Of a DNA stretch of 64,000 nt, positions 24,401 through 36,400 are shown piece by piece. The translations under genes and the position numbers were made by a program. Positions within the stretch are counted from its first letter, which is position 1. Every line of letters begins with the position of its first letter. The DNA is from Zantedeschia hybrid cultivar (Eukaryota; Streptophyta; Magnoliopsida; Alismatales; Araceae), in assembly GCA_030544215.1 (NCBI GenBank), contig JARZZO010000002.1, forward strand, positions 63,572,150 through 63,636,149, read 5' to 3'. Under the pieces are notes generated by a model. That model saw only the letters and a program-made list of their open reading frames with translations. It ran no database searches and had not been told where the DNA came from.

Positions 24401-27400
24401 TCTCTAGTCGCATAGTCGATGAATAAGCAGGCTCAGCTGACCATCCTCACATATAGGAACCTTGCCACTAGACCGCATGTTTTCGATCAAGTGTGATGCA
24501 AATTTTCAGATGATGTAAAGCAAATCTCGATCAATGGCAAGGTTGACCCAAGGGAATCGACCTATATCTAAGTATATCACCCAATTTGACGAATACTTCA
24601 TGAGGTGTGGAGACAATGAGGATGGGGATGTGACCTTGTCTAGGTTTAGGGCCGGCCTATGAGATGACATGCAAAGAGAATTATTCCTTCATAAGGTAAG
24701 AACTCTTAAGTATGCCTACCAAATGGCTCAAGATGTGGAGAAGTTCCAAAGACCTCCATTTTAAAGGGCATCGTTACCTTGAAGGATGGACCCCTAGTAT
24801 ACTCCTAAAGGAACTTCGCCCACTAGTGAGAGGCTCATGTCTCGAGATGCCCCAGGAAAGACCACCCAAGTGAGCAAATGATCAAGTACGCCCTCTAGCT
24901 TCCTCAGCCAGCTACCACTCCATCTGTAGGAAAGAAAACATGGGTAAAGAAGTCTTAGGAGAAGTCCCTAGAGCAATCTCTCATTAACCCAATGCTTTAG
25001 GTGTTACGTTATCAAAAGTGATTGCCTCACTCGATTAGGCAATGAACTAGGGCGAGGTCAACTCTCAATGCCTCGCTTTGCTTCACGTTCGCCTCACTCA
25101 CCTATGTTGTCCATGCCAAATGCTTATCTCCTTTTCAATTATGTGGTATTATTTTGTACTTCCTTTTCTTATTCTTAAACATTCTAACATGGCTAATGCC
25201 TTTTTTGAAGATGTTCAATGCCCTTTTTCTCTTACATGCTGCCAATTTTTTCTTATTTTTGATGATTTCTAAGATCATCTACTATTATATGAGTGCTTTA
25301 TACAAACTAGTATTTACATATTGGACATGATCAGCGTTTCTTAAGGTCATACATATCATTATCTTAGGTGTTTTCTTTATTTTCCTCCTATTCTTATTTC
25401 CTTCCTTCATGATGATTTATAGGAGGACATGTAGCCTCAAATGCTTAGGCATTTGAGGTTAACCGAACACCCAGTCGTCTCGCTCGTCTCTTGCCTCAAC
25501 TACATATTAGATGCCATGTATATGGTCACTATGCAGTGTAATGCCCCATTAGATTTCACTTAAGGGAAACTAGGGAAGAGAGACCACTAGAAAACATTAA
25601 AGAGGTATATGAGGCTGACCCTACGCTTGCTAAGGAATTTGCAGACCACGGTGAGGTTGTAGGATACATCTGAAAGGAAATCCGAGTAGAAGACATTTGT
25701 GACCTCTTGGATGGCATAAGACTTAACTCCGCCACGGCATTGCTCCCAAGCCCGGATGATAAAGGAAGAGGGTGTGCGTTAGGTTGACAGCCAGTACTTA
25801 ATAAAGTTTGTCACAACCTAATCATGAATTCTGAACCAATATTTTATGCTAGTGTTAAGGCGTTCCCCAAAAGCGGCATATTACATCGGCCCCCGGGTGT
25901 AATAAGAAGTGAGCAAGGAGTTGCTAGGACGTTCTCCAGAAGTAACGTGTTACATCAGCCCCCGGACGTAATAAGAAGTAAGCAAGGGATTGTTAGGACG
26001 TTCCCTAGAAGCAACGCGCCGCAATGGCACCTAGTTGCGGTGACAAATAGGCAAGGCTGCTTGTGTATTGGACAAACATGAGTAAAGTTAGTCCATAAGA
26101 ATAAGAATAAGAATAAAATTCGTTTAGCTACATGGAACATAGGAACCCTAACAGATAAAAGTTTAGAGTTAGTTAAACCTATAAGAGATAGGAGGGTCAA
26201 CATAGCTTGTTTATTAGAAATTAGGTGGAAAGATTCTAAAGCTAAAGAAATTGAAGATTTCAAACTTTGGTATGTTGGCAAAAATAATAATAGAAATAGT
26301 GTAGCTATTATCATAGATAAAGAGTTAAAAGACAAAGTTGTAGAAGTCAGAAAGGAAGGAGATAAACTCATATTAATTAAACTTGTAGTAGGTGAATAAG
26401 TTTTAAATATAATTTGTGCTATGCACCTTCAGTAGGGTTAGAAGAGAGTATTAAGAAAGAATTCTGGTAGAATTTTAATAAGATAATCTAAGATAACATT
26501 AATGGTGAAAGGACTTTTGTTGGGGGAGACTTAAACGGCCATGTAGGAAAGAATAATAGTGGCTATGAGAGGGTTCATGGAAGCTTTGATTTTGGTGATA
26601 GAAATTGCATAGGTAATGTCATTCTTGACTTCGCTATTGCATATGATCTAATAATTGCAAATACTTATTTAAAAAAGAGAGATGAATATTTAATAACTTA
26701 TAAAAGTAGAATGCATAAAAGTCAAATTGATCATTATGTAAAGATTGTAAAGTCATACTTGGGAAGAATCTAGTCCCTCAACATAGGATTTTAATGATAG
26801 ATGTTTATATTCAAAAGTGGAAGAGAAAGGATATAGTAAATAGTTGCCATAAAATTAAATAGTGGAACTTAAAAAGAGAGAATCTAGATGCCTTTAAAAG
26901 GTGCCTATTAAAAGAAAATATATGACATTCTGAGAGAGAAATTAACATAATATGGAATAGGATAGCTAGTTGTATAAAAAGAGTAGCTAAAGAAATCTTA
27001 GGTGAATCTAAAAGTAAAAAAGTTCTTCAAAAAGAGACATGGTGGTGGAATAATGAAATTCAAAAGTCTATTAACAATAAGCGAAATACTTTAAAGCATG
27101 GCAAAGGAGTAAAAATGATCAAACATTAAAAGATTACAAATTGCAAGAACAAACACTAAGAAAATAGTTAATGAAGGTAAGTTTAAGACTTTTGAGAAAC
27201 TATATCATAAGTTGGGAACTCGAGAAGATGAAAAAGCTATATTTAAACTTGCAAAACTAAAACACAAAAAGAATAAAAATTTTGATCATATTAAAAAGAG
27301 CGAAAATAGTAAGGTTCTAGTAAAGGATTGTGAAATTAAGGAAAGATGAAGTACTTATTTTGAGAAATTGTTAAATGAGGATCAATTCATAGGCTACCTT

Positions 27401-30400
27401 TGTAAAGAAACTAATGACTACAACGGACAAATTAATTATTATTACATTCGACAGATCATATCTTTAGAAGTTGAAAATACTCTTAAAAGGATGAGAGTGG
27501 ACAAAACCCTTGGACCAGATGGGATACTTATCGAGGTTAGAAAAAATATAGGTACTATAAGTATTAAGTGACTAACTGGACTTTTCAATAAGATTTTAAA
27601 AGAAAGGAGAATGCCAGATGATTGGAGAAAAAGTATTGTGGCTCCCTTCTTTAAAAATAAAGGGGATATTCAAAATTGCAATAATTATCGTGGAATTAAA
27701 CTTACGAGCTACACTATGAAACTTTGGAAGAGAGTAGTAGAGAAGCGTCTCAGATGTGTTACTAGTGTTTCAAAAAATCAATTTGAGTTCATTCCCAGTA
27801 GATCTACTACATAAGTTATTTTCTTATTGAGACAACTGATGGAGAAACATAAAGAGATAACGAAAGATTTATACATGGTTTTCATTGATTTAGAGAAAGC
27901 TTATGATCGTATACCTATGGAGCTAATTTGGTAGACTTTAGAGAAGAAGGGAATATTGAAATGTTATATCCATGTGATTAGAGATATGTACGAGAGAACT
28001 ACCAGTGTAAGGTTTATTGCCAGAGAGACATATGAACTTTCTATTACTATTGGACTACATCAAGCGTCAGTTTTAAGTCCTTATCTCTTTACTTTAGTTA
28101 TGAATGAAGTTACTAAATACTTACATGATGACATCCCTTGGTGTATGTTATTTGTAGATGATATTATTCTGATTGATGAAGATCTTAAGAATTTGAATGA
28201 TAAATTAGAATAATAGAGATTTGCTTTGGAATTTAAAAGCTTTAGGATTAGTCAAACTAAAACAGAATACATGAAATGTAATTTCAGTAATAGAAATGTT
28301 GATCAAGTAGATTTAGTCACTATCGAAGATCAAGTTGTTCATAAAAGTAACAACTTTCGATATTTAGGATCTATTATTCAAGATAATAGAGAGATCCAAG
28401 AAGATGCCACTTATAGAAGTCAAGACAGGTTGGTTGAAGTGGAGAAGTGCATATAGAGTCCTTTGTGATCGGCGGATCCCCTTAAAACTCAAAGGTAAGT
28501 TTTATAGGATAGTTGTGAGACTTGCTATGTTATAAGTTCTGAGTGTTAAACTGCAAGAAACTATCATGTGCATAAATTATGTGTTGCTGAGATGAGGATG
28601 TTAAGGTAAATGTGTGGTAAGACTAGAAAAGATAAAATTAGGAATGAATATATATGTAAGGATTTAAGTGTAGCTCCTATTGACATTACGCTTAGGGAGA
28701 ACATGGAATTCCGGCACGGATCGGGAGGCCGGATCAGGACCCGCTAATCCCGATCTGAATCGGCATCGGATCGACCATGATCGGCTAAAATCGACTGGAA
28801 TTGCCAGGATTGGCCAATTTCGGCCAAATCGGGACCCACCAATCCCAATCCAAATTAGCCGATCCGGATCGAGATCGGCCGATTATGCATTCCATAAGGG
28901 AGAATAAGTTGCAGTGGTTTACTTATATACATTGTCGCCCAAATTTAGGACCAGTTAAGAGGTATGATATAATTAGAGTGGAGGAAGATAGAAGACATCA
29001 AGGAAGACCTAAGATGAGATGGTTAGATGTAGTTAGAAAGGACATGACATTACTATGTGTTACCTTAAGTTTGACATTTGATAGATTAAGATTGCGGGAT
29101 AGGATATATGTAACCGACCCCAAATAGATGGGATAAGACTTTGATGATGATGATGGATCGCACAAGATTTGGGGTAGTTAGGAGAACCTAACCAAAGGAA
29201 AGAAACAATTAGCGGTGAACCTCCATTTTTTACACCTTTCTCACAATTGGAGAAAAAGTCTACAAGATCATAATTGTAGTGGGAGTTGCATCATTGCCAA
29301 TTCCACTGATTCTATGTTGCGTTTGGGACTCACGCCAGTTGATCACCCCAACCGCTACAAAGTGTGTTGGGTTGACACCTCATCCATCCTTAACCAAAAA
29401 AAAAAGATGTCTTGTACCTATTCAAGTAGGAATGTGGTGCAATGTCCTACCCATGAAAGTGGGCAAGATCATCTTGGGAAAGCCTTGGTTGTTTAATCTA
29501 GACATCACCCTTTATGGACAATCCAACACATGCTCCTTTAAGCACTAACAAGAAGAGAATCATATTGAATCCCTTCCAACCAAAGGCCAACCCTCAACAA
29601 GAAGAAACCAAGTTCGAAGAACCTTTGCCTAAAAAGTGCCTCCACTTATTGGGTGCCAAAGATTAGAAACATAAGGTTGAGATCAAGACCCTAGCTTTGA
29701 TCGTGGTAGTCAAATCAGACCCTCTAAATGAACCAAATCCTGAAGTGAATGCCCTACTGAGTGAGTTCAAATATGTGTTTTCTAAAGATCTCCTGGATCA
29801 ACTTCCACCCATATGGCATATCCAACCCAACATTGATCTCATACCTTAGCCAAATCTGCCCCACTACCGACTGAACCCCTCATAACACAACAAGATGAAA
29901 AGGCAAGTGGTGGAAATCATCAAAAAGTTAAGGAAAGTATAAGTCCTTGTGTGGTGCCAACACTCTTGGCACCTGTTGAACATTTATAAAGGAAAAGAAG
30001 GAGGTCATGTAAATAAAAAACTGAAAAAAGAAGGGGACAAGAAAAAAATAAGAGAGAGGGCAGGAGGAGCCACCGGTGACCCCCCCCCCCAAACCAGTGG
30101 GGGGTGCCACCGATGGGTGCTCCCACCGGTAGGGGGTGCCACCGGTGGGGGTGCTACCGCACCCCCCCTCTCCTCTCTTTTTCTCACTCTTCTCCCTCTT
30201 CTCTCCCCTATAAATACCCCCTAGAGGGGCTGCTGCAGGGGACCAAAGGAGAGGCTTTTGGAGGAGACTCTAGAGGGATTTTTCTTGAAGAAAAAGGGGA
30301 AGAAACGCTGCTCAAGCACTCAAGTTCTGCCTGTGGACAGATTTGAAGTCTCAACACCGTGCGTAAAAGACTTGGACAATGACATTTTCCTATGCAATGT

Positions 30401-33400
30401 AAAAAAATGATTAAACCATGGTCCATTCTTATTGTTAGAATGGTCATAAGTTGAATAAAATGATGGTCCATTCTTATTGTTAGAATGGCCATAAATTTAA
30501 TAAAATTATTGGTTCATTCCTATCTTTGGATTGACCATAAGTTTTTCTTGATTCACTCTTATGGTTAGGGTGACCAAAACTCAATTCTTGGCTCATTCTT
30601 ACCGTTAGAATGGCCTTAAGTTTGGTCCATTCCTACCATTGGAATGACTATAAAATTCTTGGTTCATCCCTATAGTTGGGATGACCAAAGTTTACGTCAT
30701 GGTCCATTCCTACCGTTGGAATGGCCATAATGTTCTTGGTTCACTATTATTGTTAAGGTGACCAAAGTTTAAATCTCGGTTTACTCCTACCGTTGAAGTA
30801 ACCAAAATCTTTTTCTTGGTCCATTCTCAATGTCGGTATGGCCATAGGCTTGTAAATTTGTGGTTCATTCCCATCGATGGGATGACCGAAGTTTGATTTG
30901 ACCAAATGTAATAATGAACAAAGTGTAATTGCGAGGAACATGCTTAATGAAATTGTGCATGACTTGTGGATGTGTTCAATTTGACTATTTCAGGTCTTCG
31001 CTCAAATTATTAATTGATTTAAATCAGATTTGAAGTTAATTAACTTCGGTCCCTTCATATTGGTTGGAGGGCCATTATTTTAAGAAATTTTCTTGGCTAA
31101 GTGGTGGCCGTCATGCCCTATTGATCAAGTCTCTTTCTTTCAAATCTTCAAAAGGATAAAAGAGGGAAGAAACTGATTTTTGCACTTAAGTAATCCTCTG
31201 AACTCTTAATGTTTCATAAAGGATATCTAAAGGATGTTATCAAACCAAAATGCATCCTTTAAGGGTTTTAAGAAGAATCTTACCAAGGCATGTCCTCTTG
31301 GTATCCTTTAAGGGTCTCAAGTTCATATGCACTCCATGTGAGGTGACATCCTTTAAATATCCTTTAGGATTCTCAAAAGAGATTCAAAGTGAACATCAAG
31401 TTCGAAGGTATTTAATACAAAGAGCAATCAAATGATGTGTTTGATTTATAATGTGATTCAATACCCCAAACTTTAGTGCGTTGTTATTTCAAAGGCATCA
31501 ATGGACGGTTAATCAAGGGTTGCCAATCAGTGATTGGCATAATTAACACTGATCGAGGTCAATGGGGAGAGATCAAATTCACGGACCTACTTGTCTGATC
31601 CAAAACCCTAGACTCACTGAGGACTAATCCTAAGTTCTCAAAGTCTACATTTAAAACAAAAAGAGATTCTTTTGAAAAATCTAAATTTTTTATATCCTTT
31701 TCAAAAGAAGAGTTGAAAATTAACAGCACCCAAGAAGGATGGAACTTGGCAGATGTGTGTAGACAGCCATGCTACCAAAAAAAATCACGGTCACATGTCG
31801 GTTCCCTATTCCAAGGCTAGATGACATGTTAGACGTGATGGATGACACCAGTATCTTTTTAAATATTGATCTAAAGAGTAGCTACCACCAAATCTGCATT
31901 ATGCTAGGAGATGAGTGGAAGACCGCCTTTAAGACTAAGGACAGCTTATACAAATGGTTGGTCATGCCCTTGGGCCTTTCCAACGCCGCTAACACTTTTA
32001 TGAGGTTGATGAATCAAGTATTATGGCCTTTCATGGGAATATTTGTGGCCGTATACTTTGATGGCATCCTCAATCTATATGAAATCTAGAGACGAACACC
32101 AAGACCACCTTCAACAACTTTGCACCACCCTTAAGAAGAAAAGCCTTTACGCCAATCTCAAAAAATGCTCGTCCATGACCAAGAGCATTGTCTTCCTAGG
32201 ATTCATAATCTCAGCCGAGGGTGTTTCTGCTAACCTAAGAAGATCAAAGGTATAGTGGAATAGCCTAAACCAAGAAACATCCATCATGTTTGAAGCTTTC
32301 ATGGCTTTATGACATTTGACAGTCACTTCGTCCGGGAATTTAGTAGCATCATGGCTCACATAATTGATTGCATCAAAAGGGAGCCTTTGAGTGTACCAAC
32401 ACTACTGCCAAGGACTTTCTTGAGATCAAGAAGAAGATGACCCAAGCCCCAGCGCTTTGACTTCCTGATTTCTCTAAGTTATTTGAAGTCACTTGCGGCA
32501 CTTTAGGAGGCAAAATTGAGGGAAATCTGAGTCAAGAAGGCCACCCAATGGCATTCTTCAGTGAGAAGTCGAGCGATGCTAAACTCCAATACTTACCTAT
32601 GACAAAGAGTTCTACACAATAGTGCAATCCCTGCATCATTAAAGGCACTATTTGCTACCACAAGAATTTATCTTGTTTCCGACTATAAGGCCTTCTATTT
32701 CCTCAACTCACAAAAAAATCTAAGCTGTTGTGTCTCCTTAAGGCTTGAGTTAGGATTTCATTGTGTGGGAACTTCATACAAGGGGTCTAGCCTAGGATTT
32801 TGGGTGAAACAAAACCACTGAGGCTGTTGGAGCATCAACTCTATTGGCCCAGCCTTAAGTGCAATGTATCTTATATTGTTGCTCAATGCAGCAAACAAAG
32901 CGAAGCATTGGTCTTTATACCCCTCTTCTTGTCCCAAAGGGACCATGGCAAGACATTAGCATGAACTTTGTGTTAGGACTACCTTGGACCCTAGGAAGCA
33001 CAATTCTATCCTAGTCGTAGTTGACAGATTTTCCAAAATGGCAATTTTCCAAAATGGCTCACTTCCTACCTTATGCCGAAACCTCTGATGCTTCTAAGTT
33101 GCTAGAATCTTCTTTAATGAAGTAGTCATACCAAAGACCATAGTGATGTCATGTTCATGAGTTACTTCCAAAATGGTACTTGATGGGAACAAAATTGAAG
33201 TTTTCTACAGCCTAACACCCTAAAATTGATGGGCAAATTGAGATCATCAACCAAAGCCTAAAGAACCTTTTGCACTATTTGGTCGGAGAGCATCTAGGGA
33301 ACTGGGATCTCATCTTACTGCATGCTAAGTTCGCCTACAAAACAATTCAGTCAATAGGTCCATTGGGATGAGTTCATTTGAAGTTGTGCGTGGGTACAAA

Positions 33401-36400
33401 CCTAGGAAGCCGATTGACCTCATTCCCCATGTCCGCAAAGTCCTTTGTACAACGCATCAAGAGTTTGCATGAAGAGATCAGCAAATGCCTTGAATTAACA
33501 AGTCTTGCACGCGCTTACAGATTCCCACAAGCGATTCCAGGAATTCCAAATGGAGATCATGTGACAACTAGTGTGAAACCTAAGTGATTTCCTTTAGGAG
33601 TCATGAAGAAATTCCATGCACACAGCATTAGCCCCTTTAAGCTTTTACGACGAATTGGGTCAAGTGTGTATGTTGCACCAGACTTTGGGATTAGCTGTAC
33701 CTTCAATATTTCAAATCTGCTAGCCTAGAAAGAACCCAAAGAGATTCCCAATGACCCATTTGAGCCTTCACCACCCATAAAGAGTGAACCCGCCCTTGAA
33801 CAGCCACCCACCACAGTTCCTACCCAGCATAATCAGATCGACTGCATACTAGATTAACAACAGATTTCCACTAGGAGCTGTGGATATCAGCACTACCTCA
33901 TTTGTTAGAGAGGTCATCTATCATCTGATGACTCGTGAAACACCAGGGAGGAGCTACAGCATCTTGATCCAGATATCCTGGAGCGTAAAAAGAGCACTGA
34001 GGATCAACAGGGCCAAGTTCCTCCCACCCAGGGAGAGTTAATAGGGGCATTGGGCCCACACAGAGATTCAATCCAATGAGCATGTACCAATGTCGCCGGA
34101 TTTCCAACCCGACCGCACTCTGGCTTAGGGAGGATGCCCATTATTCCTAGACTATTTAGTATTTTCCTTTATTTTGTCTTATTTATTAGGTAAAGTTAAT
34201 CTTCCTAAAGGATCCCAAGAATCTTTTCTATTTCTTAGAGTCAGTCACCTATAGGATATCAAAGGATCTCTTAAATAAAGTGTCCTTTTGAGTTCTCTAG
34301 GAGTTGTTCTCGAGTCTTGAGCCTTCCTCTATAAAAGAGAACTTGTACTTCCATTTGGCTTAGAGTGGAATGAAAAGAAAAGCTAGATTTTTTGTTGATT
34401 ATTGACCATGCACCTCTGAGAGGGAGCATGGTGACAGACCCATGTACTATCTTCCTCCTCTCCACATTCTTTCTTCCTTAGTTTAATTTCCCCACCGCCA
34501 CTTACAACCCACTCCTGCTGCCACTATTGAGCCACCTTTTCCACCATCCATCACTCCAATTTGTCTTCTTCTTTCTTTATTCTACTCCTCCTCCTTCTAC
34601 TACCCTTCCTCCACTTCCTTTGGCCAGCACCACAGGGAAACAACTTGCCACCAGCACCCCGCCCCCGAGTGTACTGCACCATGCTCCTCTGCTGTGACTC
34701 CTGCCAGTCAGCTGCTTCCCCCAGCAGGGCCACTTCCACCCCGGCTCACAGCCAGCCCCACGCCACTGCTACCTCCTGTAGCTAGTACCAGCACCGCCTT
34801 GCACGTCCATAGCCCCCCAAGTGCCGCTACCAAGACCACCCACTGGCCCCACGCCACCCTGTGTGCCCCACAACTGATCAGGCACCTCCACCACTGCCAT
34901 CATCTGCAGCATGTGCCGCCGCAGCCCCGTGGACCAGCAACGACCACTGCCGACACTCCACCAGCACACCACCACGTTCAGCAGCAAGTGCTGTCACCAC
35001 CGCTTGCATCGTCCGCTCGCCACCATTTTCCATTTTCCACTGTTGCATTTTATTTATTTTAATTTCTTTTCTGTAATCTCTCTCCGACGTGTACTCTGTC
35101 ATCTTCTGCCCCTTGCTGCGAGTCACCCTGTGTGAACCCCAACCCCGGATTCCCGGAGGCTGTAACAATCCCCTCTCTCGCTCTCCTTTCCAATCATGCC
35201 TCACGTCAACGCCAATTCTTCATGAACATGGGTAGAGCATCCACCTTCTGGTTCCAGAAGTTGGAGCCAACATTGTTCACCCTGCATGTGCTCAAAGGCC
35301 ATCAAGCAGTTACACACGTAGATAGGTCCATTTTGAGTGAGATTGAGGGATCCTAATCTAGTGATAGTTCACAACTACCAAGTAATCCAGTCACCCATCT
35401 TGGGGGACTAAAGTGTGTAATTATCATCCAATCTTTGCATGGGAACTCGGTAAGCTTGAGGGAATAAAGTTTTGGCTTGAAAAGTTCAATGTTTGTTTCA
35501 AAACAAATTGCTGGTTATTCCAAAACAAGTGGAATTAGAAAAGGTTGTCATTTAGTCCCTCGTCACCCTCCTACCCCAGGATGTTTCTTTAAATCAGATT
35601 CAGTTAAATGCCCCTGCACAAAACACTTGTAATGTCCACTGATACGATAATTAGACTGAGTACCTAGACAGCTTTCTAAATTCATGTAAACTACAGGAAA
35701 ACCAAACTTCTCCTTGATAAGCAAATCAAATTCAGCAAAAACAAGTAAAGTGCATAATATGTAACTACATAGACATCATTATTACAAGTCTACATCCAGT
35801 TTTGTTACTGAACAAAGCAAATTCGAACAGCCTAGCAGTGAAACTATGAAGAAGGAGAATAAGGTTTTCTACAGATCCAAGAAAGCAATTTGTGCACATG
35901 ATACTTTGGATAAAGACAAATGAGAAAATTCATGGAAAATTTTCAGTCCCTCGAATCTGTATAGAAAGGAACCTCAACAAAGCTTTTATAAATAGCAAGA
36001 TATAAGCGATGCACATCTGGATGTCCCTCATCAAGCTGAAGCTCCTTTGCAATTATCTCGGTACCATAATGCTGCACGTAGAAAGTCATATAGGTTGATC
36101 AGAATATGCGGTAGATAGTTTAATAAGGAGCTATAATATGAAATAGACGAAGATATGGCAACCAAATGATCGACATATGCAAGCAACCAAGCCAAGCAAG
36201 GATAACCTAATCAAAATCAAAATTGTACAATGAAGATCTGGTTCATGTGACAGCAAATCCTATTTCCCTAGATGTTTGCTTTTTAACTAAAATATTTTAA
36301 TAATTGGCTCATTCGACATGAATTGGACAAACACATTCCAAATTGTCAAGTTTTTTCAATGGAGTTCACATGTTTTTTATTCGGTTTGGAAGTTTCTGGC

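Larger units (their letters stand above)
25720..29157 (+). mobile_element. RTE-type LINE, decayed
   Basis: The 5' region has the plant-RTE phrase CCCAAGCCCGGATGATAAAG, followed by 70-bp repeats. Then come an endonuclease, a reverse transcriptase and the 3' signature ATGGGATAAGACTTTGATGA with a (GAT) tail at 29140-29157. The 5' end is approximate. A 195-bp MITE is inserted at 28702. Confidence 0.85.
29974..31725. mobile_element. 1752-bp solo LTR in gypsy RT
   Basis: TSD GCACC at 29969-29973 and 31726-31730. Ends TGTTGAAC and AATTAACA. Contains a TATA-like CCTATAAATACCC at about 30208-30220, a GC-rich block with repeated CACCGGTGG words upstream of it, and a 12-unit hairpin array downstream. 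No internal region, so it is the product of LTR-LTR recombination. Confidence 0.93.
29760..32340 (+). pseudogene. gypsy reverse transcriptase, split by a solo LTR
   Basis: RT runs from about 29760 (the last residues before the insertion are SPCVVPTLLAP) and resumes at 31731 with KKDGTWQMCVDS, then RFPIPRLDDMLDVMD, WKTAFKTKDSLYKWLVMPLG and LSNAANTFMRLMNQVLWPF. The catalytic motif reads YFDG in place of YxDD. With the solo LTR and one TSD copy set aside, the two parts are in the same frame across the junction. Confidence 0.88.
24430..34135 (+). mobile_element. decayed Ty3/gypsy element with four nested insertions
   Basis: Gag (24550-24770), protease-like region (29206-29560), RT, RNase H and integrase (29760-33560) appear in canonical gypsy order on the plus strand. 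It is interrupted by a MITE (25006-25506), an RTE LINE (about 25720-29157, itself holding a MITE) and a solo LTR (29974-31725). Many stops. Confidence 0.75.

Noticed and set aside
30420..30890. CRISPR-like or tRNA-like array
   Set aside because: Repeats are themselves the hairpins, with no spacers and no tRNA arms; the array is inside an LTR with clear TSD.
34694..35204. Overlapping Pro/His-rich open frames on both strands
   Set aside because: They are caused by a CCACC-rich tract in intron 3. No conserved motif and no splice or start context.
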